This document shows, one piece after another, positions 47,992-56,823 of a DNA stretch of 64,000 nt. The notes beneath the pieces are model-generated. The model searched no databases. It was given only the letters and a program-made list of their open reading frames with translations, and was not told the DNA's origin. Where the stretch lies: positions 1-64,000 of the forward strand of contig CALMWF010000035.1 in assembly GCA_937873445.1 (NCBI GenBank), in the 5' to 3' direction. The stretch is from an uncultured Alphaproteobacteria bacterium (GTDB lineage: Bacteria > Pseudomonadota > Alphaproteobacteria > Rhizobiales > Aestuariivirgaceae). Position 1 is the first letter of the stretch. Each line of letters begins with the position of its first letter. The position numbers and the translations under genes were made by a program.

Positions 47992-48897
47992 ATGACCCCG
48001 CCGACCGCCCCTGCCAGCCGCCTTTCCGCCTATGGCCTGCTCGCCATGACCACCCTCATCTGGGGGGCTGCACCGGTGTTCATCCGCTCGCTGGGTCTGG
48101 CGCTGGGCCCGGCCGAGGCGGTGGCCATCCGCACCCTGCTGGTGGCGCTGATTTCGCTGCCGCTTTTGGCTCGCTTCGGCGGCTTCCACTTTGACCGCGA
48201 GGATTGGCCGCGCCTGGCCTTCACCAGCATCATCGGTTCCTTCGGCTATTACCTCGGCTCCATTTACGGCTATGCCAGCATGCCCGCGGGACAGGGCAGC
48301 ATCATCATGGCCACCTCGCCGCTCCTCATCGCCGTCATGTCCGGCATTGCCGGCCACGAGCGCCTCACCCCCGCCACCCTCATCGGCCTGGCGCTGTCCT
48401 TCGCCGGCACCGTGCTGCTGTTCACCGGCGGCGGGGCCTCGGCCGCTGCGCCCCATGGCGTTCTCTCCGGCGGCCTGATGATCTTTGCTGCTGCTGCCGC
48501 CTGGTCGCTCTATGTGGTGGCGGGCCGCGACCTCATCCGCAAATACGGCGCCATCAAATACATGGCCGCCGCCTCGCTGCTGTCGGTGCTGCCGGCCCTG
48601 CCGTTTCTGTCGGCGCATACCCTTCCCACCCTGCTCGCCCTCACCCCGCGCAACCTGTTTGAGCTGTTCTATCTCTCGGTGCTGGGCACGGTGGTCAGCG
48701 TCTCGGCCTGGAATTATGCTGCCGCCCGCCTGCCACCTTCCACCGTGGGCGCCACCCTCTATCTCCTGCCGCTCATGGCCATTGCGGCGGGTGTTGTCAT
48801 TCTGGGTGAAACGGTGAGCCTGCGCATGGTGCTCGCCGCGGCCATCGTGCTGGGCGGGGTGGCTCTGTCTCAATGGGACAAATACCGCCGGGGCTGA
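47992..48897 (+). CDS. EamA/DMT-family transporter
   Basis: 301 residues with ten predicted membrane segments in two EamA repeats (about 10-140 and 155-298). TLIWGAAPVFIRSLG and GASMPAGQGSIIM-type motifs are typical of drug/metabolite efflux proteins. The substrate is unknown. The start MTPPTAPASRL is used; an upstream in-frame ATG (47962) is possible and neither has a clear ribosome-binding site. It is divergent from ectC (171-base gap) and followed by an MFS gene. Confidence 0.83.
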   Translation: MTPPTAPASRLSAYGLLAMTTLIWGAAPVFIRSLGLALGPAEAVAIRTLLVALISLPLLARFGGFHFDREDWPRLAFTSIIGSFGYYLGSIYGYASMPAGQGSIIMATSPLLIAVMSGIAGHERLTPATLIGLALSFAGTVLLFTGGGASAAAPHGVLSGGLMIFAAAAAWSLYVVAGRDLIRKYGAIKYMAAASLLSVLPALPFLSAHTLPTLLALTPRNLFELFYLSVLGTVVSVSAWNYAAARLPPSTVGATLYLLPLMAIAAGVVILGETVSLRMVLAAAIVLGGVALSQWDKYRRG

Positions 48898-48944
48898 CGC
48901 TTTCAGGCTGGCGAAACCGCCCCGGTTACCGATAATCTCCGGCC

Positions 48945-50177
48945 ATGGACCAGACCGCCCCCCGCCCCGCCCCGTGGTATTACGCCGCCGCCATCGTCAT
49001 TATGTCCGGCTGCCTGCTGGCCATGGTGAATTTCGGCGTGCGCTCCACCTTCGGCCTGTTCACCAAGCCCATCAGCGAGGCCCATCAGTGGCCGCGCGAA
49101 ATCTTCTCCCTCGCCATGGCGCTGCAAAACCTCATCTGGGGTCTGGCCACCCCGGTGGCGGGCGCCCTGGCCGACCGCTTCGGCGCCGCCCGGGTGATGA
49201 TCGGCGGCGCATTGTTTTACGCCGCTGGCGTGTTCACCATGGCCATCGCCCCCACGCCCATGCTGTTTCATGTCGGCGGCGGCCTGCTCACCGGCGTGGG
49301 CATTGCCATGTCCTCCTTCGGCATTGTCATGGCCGCACTGGGCCGTTTGGTCGGGCCGGAGCGGCGCAGCTGGGCCTTCGGTATCGCCACCGCCGCCTCC
49401 TCCATGGGCCAGTTCATTTTCGCGCCGGTGGCGGGCGCCCTCATCGCCGCCTATGACTGGGCCACAGCACTCAAGGTCATGGCGGCCCTGTCGCTTCTCA
49501 TGCTGCCGCTCGCCCTGCCGTTTTTGAACCCGCGCGCCAATGCCGTGCACGCCACGGCGGATGAAGCCGACATGACGCTGCGTCAGGCACTGGCCTGCGC
49601 CTTCAGCCACGGCTCCTATATTCTCCTCGTCTTCGGCTTTTTCGTCTGCGGCTTCCAGATCGCCTTCGTCACCGTCCACCTGCCGCCCTATCTTGCGGGC
49701 CATGGCATCACCCCGGAATTCGCCGGTTTCGCCATCGCCTTCATCGGCCTGTTCAACATCATCGGCTCCTATGCGGCGGGCGTCATCGGCGGGCGCGGCA
49801 ACAAGCGCATTCCCCTGAGCCTCATCTACCTCATCCGCTCCGTAGTGGTGACGCTGTTCATCACCACCCCCATCACCAACACCACCACGCTGCTCTTCAC
49901 CTCCGCATTGGGCCTGCTCTGGCTGTCCACCGTTCCCTTCACCATCGGCCTCGTCGCCGTCATGTTCGGCACCCGCTATCTGGCCACGCTCTATGGCTTC
50001 GTCTTCCTCAGCCATCAGATCGGTTCCTTCCTTGGCGTCTGGCTGGGCGGGCGCATCTTTGACGCCACCGGTTCCTATGATCCCGTGTGGTGGATGGGCG
50101 TGGTGCTGGGCGTCTTCGCCTTTCTGGTCCATCTGCCCATCCGGGAGCACGCCGCCCCCGCCTTTGCCAAGGGCTAG
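48945..50177 (+). CDS. MFS transporter
   Basis: 410 residues with twelve predicted membrane segments. ALADRFGAARVMIGGALFYAAG (about 77-98) is the A-motif region between segments 2 and 3. It resembles the oxalate/formate-antiporter or monocarboxylate-type MFS subgroup, with no specific substrate motif I can name. It follows the DMT gene by 47 bases and is followed three bases later by a small gene, which suggests co-transcription. Confidence 0.86.
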   Translation: MDQTAPRPAPWYYAAAIVIMSGCLLAMVNFGVRSTFGLFTKPISEAHQWPREIFSLAMALQNLIWGLATPVAGALADRFGAARVMIGGALFYAAGVFTMAIAPTPMLFHVGGGLLTGVGIAMSSFGIVMAALGRLVGPERRSWAFGIATAASSMGQFIFAPVAGALIAAYDWATALKVMAALSLLMLPLALPFLNPRANAVHATADEADMTLRQALACAFSHGSYILLVFGFFVCGFQIAFVTVHLPPYLAGHGITPEFAGFAIAFIGLFNIIGSYAAGVIGGRGNKRIPLSLIYLIRSVVVTLFITTPITNTTTLLFTSALGLLWLSTVPFTIGLVAVMFGTRYLATLYGFVFLSHQIGSFLGVWLGGRIFDATGSYDPVWWMGVVLGVFAFLVHLPIREHAAPAFAKG

Positions 50178-50180
50178 GCC

Positions 50181-50552
50181 ATGGCGCTGCACGCCCACCG
50201 CCTGGCGCTCGGCCTGTCTACCGGCGTGGCCGCGGTGTGGCTTGCCGCCATGGGCTTTCTGCTGCACCGCGCCGCCCTGCCGCCCGAGGCATCCGGCGAC
50301 ATGCTGGCCGTGTTCCGCCCCGGCACCGCTCAGGATGATGCGCTCTTCGCCCTGCTCAACGCCGGCGGCACCCCCATCCGCCAAACCGCCACCGGCTTTG
50401 TCTGGATCGTCACCGACAGCACGCCGGGGCTGGTGGGCCGCCTGAAACAGCAGGGCATGGTGGCGGCCTATCGGCCCCTGCCCTTCACCCCCACGGTGGC
50501 CGGCTGCTTTGCCCTGCCCGACGGCGTGGAACGCTTGGCCGTCAAAAAGTAA
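50181..50552 (+). CDS. Hypothetical protein with an N-terminal membrane segment
   Basis: 123 residues: one N-terminal hydrophobic helix (about 8-30, LALGLSTGVAAVWLAAMGFLL), then a soluble domain with GDMLAVFRPGTAQDDALFALLNAGG. I do not recognise a family. It begins three bases after the MFS stop with no gap for an independent promoter, so it is probably translated from the MFS mRNA. Its last codon overlaps the rpsD terminator region on the other strand. Confidence 0.55.
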   Translation: MALHAHRLALGLSTGVAAVWLAAMGFLLHRAALPPEASGDMLAVFRPGTAQDDALFALLNAGGTPIRQTATGFVWIVTDSTPGLVGRLKQQGMVAAYRPLPFTPTVAGCFALPDGVERLAVKK

Positions 50553-50573
50553 CGGCCGGGTTTCCCCGGCCGT
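50543..50573 (-). terminator. Rho-independent terminator of rpsD
   Basis: On the minus strand a 9-bp stem, ACGGCCGGG/CCCGGCCGT with a GAAA tetraloop (50552-50573), is followed by TACTTTTTG (50543-50551). It lies beyond the tandem repeat, 118 bases after the rpsD stop, so the rpsD transcript includes the repeat. It overlaps the 3' end of the + strand hypothetical gene. Confidence 0.75.
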
Positions 50574-50586
50574 CTGAAATTCCGGA

Positions 50587-50686
50587 GCGCAGCCGGAAAA
50601 GTGTGAAGCGGTTTTCCGATAAGCTGCGCGATAAACAGCGCAGCCGGAAAAGTGTGAAGCGGTTTTCCGATAAGCTGCGCGATAAA
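50587..50686. repeat. Tandem pair of 51-bp nested palindromes
   Basis: The stretch 50587-50635 recurs at 50638-50686 with 49 bp identical (period 51). Each unit has outer arms GCGCAGC/GCTGCGC and inner arms CGGAAAA/TTTTCCG around an 11-base loop. Four unpaired bases (ATAA) lie on the right side, and a GATAAA tail follows. The layout mirrors the left-edge element (8-60), which has different arms and a shorter loop, so I group them as one rhizobial intergenic palindrome family. It lies in the rpsD 3' region. Confidence 0.85.
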
Positions 50687-50690
50687 AAAA

Positions 50691-51308
50691 TTACCGCGAG
50701 TAGTATTCGACCACCAGGTTCGGCTGCATCTGCACCGGGAACGGCACATCCGCCAGGCCGGGGATGCGCACCAGACGGGCCGAGCCCGCGCCCTGGTTCA
50801 CTTCCACATAATCAGGCGTGTCGCGCTCGGCCAGGTTCATGGCCTCGATGACCACCGCCAGTTCCTTGGCCTTGGCCGTCAGTTCCACCGTGTCGCCCAC
50901 CTTCAGGCGAATGGAGGAAATGGTGGCGCGGCGGCCGTTCACCTTCACATGGCCGTGGCTGATCAGCTGGCGGGCGGAAAACATGGTGGCGGCAAATTTG
51001 GCGCGATACACCACCGTGTCCAGGCGGCGCTCCAGCAGGCCGATCAGGTGCTCGGAGGAGTCACCGGTCAGCCGCGTGGCTTCCACATAGAGATTGTGGA
51101 ACTGGCGCTCGGAAATATTGGCATAATAGCCCTTGAGCTTCTGCTTGGCCTTCAGCTGGGTGCCGAAGTCCGACATCTTGCCCTTGCGGCGCTGGCCGTG
51201 CTGGCCGGGGCCATATTCACGCTTGTTCACGGGGCTCTTGGGGCGGCCCCAGATGTTTTCGCCCATACGGCGGTCAATTTTGTATTTCGCGGTTGCGCGC
51301 TTTGTCAT
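50691..51308 (-). CDS. rpsD: 30S ribosomal protein S4
   Basis: 205 residues: [42 protein letters not shown] at the N-terminus (noted in part), then [11 protein letters not shown] and the S4 RNA-binding domain [15 protein letters not shown] and [16 protein letters not shown]. It is a primary 16S-rRNA-binding protein of 30S assembly. In other bacteria S4 represses its own operon through the mRNA leader; a structured leader is present here too. It is a single-gene unit with its own promoter and terminator. Confidence 0.98.
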   Translation of the reverse strand: MTKRATAKYKIDRRMGENIWGRPKSPVNKREYGPGQHGQRRKGKMSDFGTQLKAKQKLKGYYANISERQFHNLYVEATRLTGDSSEHLIGLLERRLDTVVYRAKFAATMFSARQLISHGHVKVNGRRATISSIRLKVGDTVELTAKAKELAVVIEAMNLAERDTPDYVEVNQGAGSARLVRIPGLADVPFPVQMQPNLVVEYYSR

Positions 51309-51374
51309 TTACGGTCTCCAAATAATCTCTGGGCGCCCCGCACGGAGTGCCCGGTTGGACCCACCCTCCTCATC

Positions 51375-51416
51375 GCCGCTCTCGCGGCTGACAGGGGAAA
51401 ATCAGGTGATTTCCCC
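51375..51416 (-). promoter_or_regulatory. Structured 5' leader of rpsD (two hairpins)
   Basis: The rpsD leader runs about 150 bases from the predicted start site (about 51460) to 51309. It contains a long stem GGGGAAATCA/TGATTTTCCCC with one bulge (51394-51416) and, adjacent, GCCGC/GCGGC with a GAGA tetraloop (51375-51388). This could be an autoregulatory S4-binding structure. No known RNA family is assigned by eye. Confidence 0.5.
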
Positions 51417-51466
51417 ACGGGCAAGCAGAAACCCCGCAAGGCCGCGTGGCCCCGGGGGTTGGCGGG

Positions 51467-51495
51467 TCTATAGCGAAGTGCCCCCGCCCTGTCAA
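51467..51495 (-). promoter_or_regulatory. Strong sigma-70-type promoter of rpsD
   Basis: On the minus strand TTGACA (51490-51495) and TATAGA (51467-51472) are separated by exactly 17 bases. It is close to consensus, as expected for a ribosomal-protein gene. The -35 hexamer overlaps the last bases of murI. Confidence 0.7.
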
Positions 51496-52307
51496 ACCGG
51501 CGCGTCCACCAGCATGAAGCGGGGAAAGCCCATGCGGGCATAGGCCTCCAGCGTTTCCGAGGCCGATCCCCGCCCCGAGGTCAGAATGACCGTGCCATGG
51601 TCGGGCGCCCCCACCCGCGCCGGCTTCAGAGCCGTTTCCTCGGCCACGTCCGCCACCCGCCGGGCAATGGCCGGGGCAGGATCAATGAAGGTGACCGGCC
51701 AGGGCGCAATCTTCTCCATCTCCTCCAGCAGCAGCGGATAATGGGTGCAGCCCAGCACCACCACATCGGTTTTCTTGCCGCCCCGGCTGCGGAACACCGG
51801 CGCCATTTCCGCCTTCAGTTCCTCCAGGTCCACGCCATGGCCCTTCAGCTTGTGTTCGGCCATTTCCGCCATGTGCCGCGCCCCATGCAGCAGCACCTTG
51901 CAGTGATAGGCATAGGTGTGAATGAGGGCATGGGTATATTCGCGGCTCACCGTGCCGGGCGTGGCCAAAACGCCGATCACATTGGTTCTGGTCTGGGCGG
52001 CGGCGGGCTTGATGGCGGGCACCGTGCCCACAAAGGGTACCGTATAGGTCTTGCGCAGCTCGGCAAGGGCAATGGTGGAGGCCGTGTTGCAGGCCACCAC
52101 CACCACATCGGGTTCGGCCGCCGCAATGAGCTTACCCATCACCTCCACAATGCGCCGGATCAGCTTGTCCTCGGCCCACGAGCCATAGGGAAAACCGGCG
52201 TTGTCGGCGGCATAGATGACCGTGGCTTCCGGCATCTGGCGCAGCACGGCGCGGGCCACGGTCAGCCCGCCCATGCCGGAGTCGAACATCAGGATGCGCG
52301 GTTTCAC
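51492..52307 (-). CDS. murI: Glutamate racemase
   Basis: 271 residues: FDSGMGGLTVARAV near the start, VVACNTASTIALAELR (first catalytic Cys) and VVLGCTHYPLLLEEM (second Cys), all in order. It makes D-glutamate for peptidoglycan. It overlaps trmJ by four bases (ATGA), so the two are coupled. Its 3' end carries the rpsD -35 box. Confidence 0.96.
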   Translation of the reverse strand: MKPRILMFDSGMGGLTVARAVLRQMPEATVIYAADNAGFPYGSWAEDKLIRRIVEVMGKLIAAAEPDVVVVACNTASTIALAELRKTYTVPFVGTVPAIKPAAAQTRTNVIGVLATPGTVSREYTHALIHTYAYHCKVLLHGARHMAEMAEHKLKGHGVDLEELKAEMAPVFRSRGGKKTDVVVLGCTHYPLLLEEMEKIAPWPVTFIDPAPAIARRVADVAEETALKPARVGAPDHGTVILTSGRGSASETLEAYARMGFPRFMLVDAPV

Positions 52308-53128
52308 GGCTTCCCCTCCCTTTCCATCTTGCGCTTGATGTGGGTGCCGGTGAGCGAGGCCACCATGCCGCGGAGCGAGCGCACCTCCTGCTCGGTCAGG
52401 GCGGCGCGGGCATAGAGGTTGCGGATGTTGCGCATCATGCCGGGGCGCTTGTCCTCGGTCTTGAAGAAGCCGGCCTCTGCCAGTTCGCGCTCCAGATGGT
52501 CGAAGAAGCCGAACAGTTCATCCTTGCTGGCGGGCCGTGTGTCCGGCGTCACCAGCCCCGGCCCCGCCAGCGCCGGAAGCTCCGGCGTTTCCTGGCCCAG
52601 TGTGTGAGCCTGCACCTTGAACCACTCATAGCCCATGAGCAGCACCGCCTGCGCCATGTTGAGCGAGGCAAAGGCCGGGTTCACCGGGGCGGTGACAATG
52701 ACATCGGCCAGTGACACCTCATCATTGTTGAGGCCCCAGCGCTCGCGGCCGAACAGCAGCGCCACGCGCTCACCCCGGCCCACGCGGGCGCGCATGGTGT
52801 CGCCCGCCTGTTCGGGCGTCACCACCTCCTTGGTCATGCCGCGCGGCCGGGCGGTGGTGGCCATGACGTAATTCATGTCGGCAAGCGCCGACGGCAGATC
52901 GGCATAGACCTTGGCATTCTCGATGATCCACACGGCCCCGGACGAGGCCGACACCGCCCGCTCATTGGGCCAGCCGTCGCGCGGCTCCACAATGCGCAGT
53001 TCCGACAGGCCGAAATTGGCCATGGCGCGCGCCGCCGTGCCGATGTTTTCGCCCAGCTGCGGGTTCACCAGCACCACCACGGGGGCGGGTCCGGTGGCGG
53101 GCGTCTGAGTCTTGTCGGTTCCAGCCAT
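52304..53128 (-). CDS. trmJ: tRNA (cytidine/uridine-2'-O-)-methyltransferase TrmJ
   Basis: 274 residues, SPOUT fold: VVLVNPQLGENIGTAARAMANFGL (about 18-41), ALLFGRERWGLNNDE (motif 2) and NPAFASLNMAQAVLLMGYE (knot region). A C-terminal domain of about 90 residues matches TrmJ. It 2'-O-methylates position 32 of certain tRNAs. The start MAGTDKTQTP is used. It is coupled to murI downstream. Confidence 0.93.
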   Translation of the reverse strand: MAGTDKTQTPATGPAPVVVLVNPQLGENIGTAARAMANFGLSELRIVEPRDGWPNERAVSASSGAVWIIENAKVYADLPSALADMNYVMATTARPRGMTKEVVTPEQAGDTMRARVGRGERVALLFGRERWGLNNDEVSLADVIVTAPVNPAFASLNMAQAVLLMGYEWFKVQAHTLGQETPELPALAGPGLVTPDTRPASKDELFGFFDHLERELAEAGFFKTEDKRPGMMRNIRNLYARAALTEQEVRSLRGMVASLTGTHIKRKMEREGKP

Positions 53129-53185
53129 GCGCTCTGATAAGGCCAATGCGACCCCCGCGAAAGGGGCGTTTCGCCGCCCGTTGGT

Positions 53186-54418
53186 CTAGGTCCTTCCGTC
53201 CAGCCGCCGCGCCTCGCGCAATGACGGAAACCAGCGCGCCCACAGACCCGCCACGGCCATGGTGCCCAGCCCGCCCAGCACCACCGCCGCCACCGCGCCA
53301 ATGGCCGCCGCCACAAAACCGGCGCGGAATTCGCCCAGCTCATTGGATGCGCCGATGAACACCCGGTTCACTGCCGTCACCCGGCCGCGCACCGCGTCCG
53401 GTGTCCACAGCTGCATCAGCGTCTCGCGCACATAGACACTCACCATGTCGGAAGCCCCCATCAGCATCAGCGCGGCAATGGACAGCGGTATCCAGCGCGA
53501 CAGGCCGAACACCACCGTGAACAGGCCGAACAGCGCCACAAACACGAACAGCACATGGCCCGCCCGGTCGCGGATGCCGTGTTTGGCCAGCCACAGCGCC
53601 ACCACCAGCGCGCCAATGCCGGGGGCCGCCCGCAGCAGCCCAAGGCCCAGCGGCCCGGCGTGCAGAATGTCGCGCGCATAGACCGGCATCAGCGCCACGG
53701 CACCCCCCAGCAGCACTGCAAACAGGTCAAGCGATATGGCCCCCAGCACGATCTTTTCTGAACGGATGAAGCGGAACCCGGCAAACAGCGTTTCGAGGCT
53801 TGCCGGCTCCTTCCGCCCCTCCCGGCCCTTCACCGGGCCAATCAGCATCACTGATACCGCCGCCAGTCCGATCAGCGCCGCCGCCGTGCTATAGGCCACC
53901 AGCCCCGACACGCCATAGAGCAGGCCGCCCAGCACCGGCCCCATGATGGTGCCTGCCTGCCAGGTCATGGACGACAGCGAAATGCCATGGGCAATGGCCT
54001 CGCGCGGCAAAAGGTTGGGGGCCAGCGCATCGGCAGCCGGGTTGAGAAAGGCCCGCGCCACCCCCAGTGTGGCGAGAATGGCGAAGATGGGCCACACCAC
54101 GCTGGGTGATGTGGCAGTGAACACGAACAGGGCCGCCGCGCAGGCCGCCTCCAGCGCCAGGCACAGCGCCATGATGAGGCGGCGGCTGAACCGGTCGGCG
54201 GCCAGCCCCGTCAGCAGCACCAGAAACAAGGGCGGCAGAAACTGCACCAGCCCGGCGAGGCCAAGATCGGCCGGGTTGCGGCTGATGTCATAGATCTGCC
54301 AGCCCACCGACACCGACATGATCTGCACGGCAAAGCCCGCCAGCCCCACCGCAAGGAGATAGAACACATAGGCGCGATGATGCAGCGCATTGGCAGAGGG
54401 GGGCGGCGTGTCGGTCAT
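53186..54418 (-). CDS. MFS transporter (EntS-like exporter type)
   Basis: 410 residues with about eleven or twelve predicted membrane segments. It resembles the EntS/BcrA-type MFS group of small-molecule exporters: VQIMSVSVGWQIYDISRNPADLGLAGLVQFLPP near the N-terminus (noted in part), and GLAADRFSRRLIMALC. The start MTDTPPPSAN is used. It is downstream of the receptor genes on the same strand, but a terminator at 54455 separates it from them, so it is probably not part of that cassette. Confidence 0.83.
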   Translation of the reverse strand: MTDTPPPSANALHHRAYVFYLLAVGLAGFAVQIMSVSVGWQIYDISRNPADLGLAGLVQFLPPLFLVLLTGLAADRFSRRLIMALCLALEAACAAALFVFTATSPSVVWPIFAILATLGVARAFLNPAADALAPNLLPREAIAHGISLSSMTWQAGTIMGPVLGGLLYGVSGLVAYSTAAALIGLAAVSVMLIGPVKGREGRKEPASLETLFAGFRFIRSEKIVLGAISLDLFAVLLGGAVALMPVYARDILHAGPLGLGLLRAAPGIGALVVALWLAKHGIRDRAGHVLFVFVALFGLFTVVFGLSRWIPLSIAALMLMGASDMVSVYVRETLMQLWTPDAVRGRVTAVNRVFIGASNELGEFRAGFVAAAIGAVAAVVLGGLGTMAVAGLWARWFPSLREARRLDGRT

Positions 54419-54454
54419 GGGAGGCCGCCTGTGCCACAACCCCCCTGCCCTGTC

Positions 54455-54488
54455 AAAGCAAAGGAGGCGGAGCCAGCGCCCCGCCTCC
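54455..54488 (-). terminator. Rho-independent terminator after the second receptor gene
   Basis: On the minus strand an 8-bp stem GGAGGCGG/CCGCCTCC (54463-54470 with 54481-54488) and a 10-base loop is followed by TTTGCTTT (54455-54462). It lies 18 bases past the receptor stop and ends the copper-type cassette before the MFS gene. Confidence 0.7.
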
Positions 54489-54506
54489 CCCATTCATGGC
54501 CCGGGT

Positions 54507-56708
54507 TCAGAAGTCGACCGCGAAACCCGCATAAATGGTGCGCCCCGGCCCCGGCACATTGTCCTTGGCCTCGCCCAGGAAGGTCGGCGCGATCTCATGC
54601 CCGCCCAGCGGCGTCTCGTAATAGCTGTCGAGAATATTGTCGACGCCAGCCGTCACATGGAAGCGTTCATAGTTCCACGTGCTCTGCCAGTTGAGCAGCG
54701 CATAGGCCTCGGTGGTCAGTTCCTTGCGGTCGGCGTCCACCTTGGTCTTGGCGGTCACAAACTGCAGCGACAGTGTGTTGCTCCAGATGTCACCCTTCTG
54801 CTCCAGCGCCACGCGCCCGTTAAAGGGCATCATGTGATAGAGATTGCCACCCGTGTCCTTGTTCTTGCCGCGCACCACCGACAGTGAACCCGACAGGGCC
54901 AGTTCGCCCACCGGCGATTCCTTCGCCAGCCGCACCCGGCCCCAGGCGTCGAAACCATACATTTCGGCGTCATGGTTCACGAATTGCAGGTTGGAGAAGC
55001 TTCCCGCCGGTGCCGCGGTGGAATCGTTGACAAACCTCACCCCGATGTAATCGTCCACATAGGAGTAGAACGGCGACACCGACAGGCTCCAGGCGTCATC
55101 CGCCGCATCCTTCAGCGTAGCGGTGATGGAGAAGTTGTGCGCCACCTCCGGATCGACATCGAGGTTGCCCATATAGCCGTTGCCGTCGCCAAACCAGCCG
55201 ATCATGTTCTTCGACATCTGGCCGGGCATGGTGTTGGCCGTGCTCCACACATAGCGCTCATAGAAATTGGGCGAGCGCGTCTTGCGGGCATAGCCGCCGT
55301 TCAGCGTGAAATTATCGGACGGCTTGTAGGTCAGCATCGCCGTGGCATCGAAGTTCACGTCGGTCTTGTCGTGGTCCTTGGCGTTGAAGGCCGCTGCGTC
55401 GGCGCCATAGCCCATCGCCGGGTTGACGTTGTAGCCCTGCACATCGCCGGTGTTCATCCACACGATGTCATTGCGCACGCCAACCAGGGCCGACCATTGT
55501 TCGCTTAGCTTCTTGTCCCATTCGATGAAGGTGCCCAGCCGCGTGCGCTCACCGTTATTGATAAGCTGATAGGTGTCGCAACACATGCCGGGCTTTCCCA
55601 CCACCGGCGGCCACCATTCATCCAGCAGCTGGCGGTGCAGCTCGTTGCCGATCTTGAGGGTGCTGCCATCGTCCATGCTGTGGGTGAGCGACAGCTTGTA
55701 GCCGAAATCCTGGCCCTCCGTATCCATGGGCATGTCACGCCCGGCCGGGTTGTTCAGATACTTCTTGTCCTGAAGATAGTTCATGTTGTGGCGGACATAG
55801 TTGTAATAGGCCAGCGCGTTGACGAGGCCCCAGTCCGTGTCCTTCTCCTGGGCCGCGCTGATGCCGAAGGACTTGTTGTAATTCATGTCCATGCGCTGGT
55901 TCATGTATTCCTGTTCAGGCATGTATTGCCCACGCGCCTTCAGCGTGGTCACACCAAGATCACTCTTCAGGCCCAGCGTCACCTCGTGGTTCTGTGTCTC
56001 GAAGTGATTGGACAATACCTTGTCACCATGGCCGTCTTTAAAGTCGCTGCCCTTGGCCCAGTCGCCGGAATAGCTCAGGCTCGCCGTTTCGCCGTGAATT
56101 TCGGCATGCGCGCCAGCACTCACCACATGGCCGTTAAAGCGATAACCGGCATGAACATTGCCCGACCATGCGCTCGGCGGTGCGTCGATCTTGCCGGGGA
56201 TTACGCCGGGATCATCACTGGTGAATTTCGGCTTGTTGGTGACGATGGCAATGCCGCCGCCAATGGCGTCGCCGCCTGAGGAAACGCCCGAAACCGGCAG
56301 CGATACCTTAACGCTGCTGATTGTCCTCGGATCGATATAGGACAAGGGCGGGTTCATATGATTGGCACAGGCCGAAGTGATGTCGTTGCCATTGATGGTC
56401 TGGCGCAGCCGGTCATCATTGAAGCCTCGCAGAACCGGCAGTTGCGAAACAGGACCCGCCTGCTGGATCTGCAGGCCCGGCGCCACATTCTGCAGCACCT
56501 CCGCCGTGGACGGCTGCGTCACCGCCATCTTCTTCACCACATCGGGCTTCAGGGAGATCTGCCCGGTGGTGGTGATGGCCTCCCCCGTCTCGGTATAGAC
56601 GGTGATCTGGGGGATCTGATACGCATCCTGGGCCGCGCCAACCGTGGCACCGGCCACCAGTGCTGCGGTCCCAACGCCCAGCAGGGCCATCATTCGAGTC
56701 TTTGTCAT
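54507..56708 (-). CDS. TonB-dependent receptor, OprC/NosA-like (probable copper receptor 1)
   Basis: 733 residues: signal peptide (about 1-26), a TonB-box-like ITVYT near residue 35, a plug (about 55-165) and a 22-strand-type barrel ending in YAGFAVDF. The plug has CANHM (Cys114, Met118) in SACANHMNPPLSYIDP, and the barrel has HNM (His307, Met309). CxxxM plus HxM forms the copper site of Pseudomonas OprC, so copper import is predicted from those motifs. A GAGGACAG ribosome-binding site precedes the ATG; longer in-frame codons upstream are non-coding in character. It is the last gene of the cassette, 115 bases after receptor 2. Confidence 0.85.
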   Translation of the reverse strand: MTKTRMMALLGVGTAALVAGATVGAAQDAYQIPQITVYTETGEAITTTGQISLKPDVVKKMAVTQPSTAEVLQNVAPGLQIQQAGPVSQLPVLRGFNDDRLRQTINGNDITSACANHMNPPLSYIDPRTISSVKVSLPVSGVSSGGDAIGGGIAIVTNKPKFTSDDPGVIPGKIDAPPSAWSGNVHAGYRFNGHVVSAGAHAEIHGETASLSYSGDWAKGSDFKDGHGDKVLSNHFETQNHEVTLGLKSDLGVTTLKARGQYMPEQEYMNQRMDMNYNKSFGISAAQEKDTDWGLVNALAYYNYVRHNMNYLQDKKYLNNPAGRDMPMDTEGQDFGYKLSLTHSMDDGSTLKIGNELHRQLLDEWWPPVVGKPGMCCDTYQLINNGERTRLGTFIEWDKKLSEQWSALVGVRNDIVWMNTGDVQGYNVNPAMGYGADAAAFNAKDHDKTDVNFDATAMLTYKPSDNFTLNGGYARKTRSPNFYERYVWSTANTMPGQMSKNMIGWFGDGNGYMGNLDVDPEVAHNFSITATLKDAADDAWSLSVSPFYSYVDDYIGVRFVNDSTAAPAGSFSNLQFVNHDAEMYGFDAWGRVRLAKESPVGELALSGSLSVVRGKNKDTGGNLYHMMPFNGRVALEQKGDIWSNTLSLQFVTAKTKVDADRKELTTEAYALLNWQSTWNYERFHVTAGVDNILDSYYETPLGGHEIAPTFLGEAKDNVPGPGRTIYAGFAVDF

Positions 56709-56823
56709 TGCCTGTCCTCTGTTTTGGCGGGCTGAAAATAATGTCAGCGCGCTGTTCATCACGTTACGGGTTGGTGTTGTTGCGGCGGCACCACTGGGCG
56801 CGATGCCGCCGGGTTTTGTGCGT

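Noticed and set aside
50587-50686. CRISPR-like repeat
   Set aside because: Only two copies directly adjacent without unique spacers, and each copy is itself a nested palindrome.
53186-54418. MFS exporter as a member of the copper-type cassette
   Set aside because: A rho-independent terminator at 54455-54488 separates it from the receptors, and nothing in its sequence points to metal transport.
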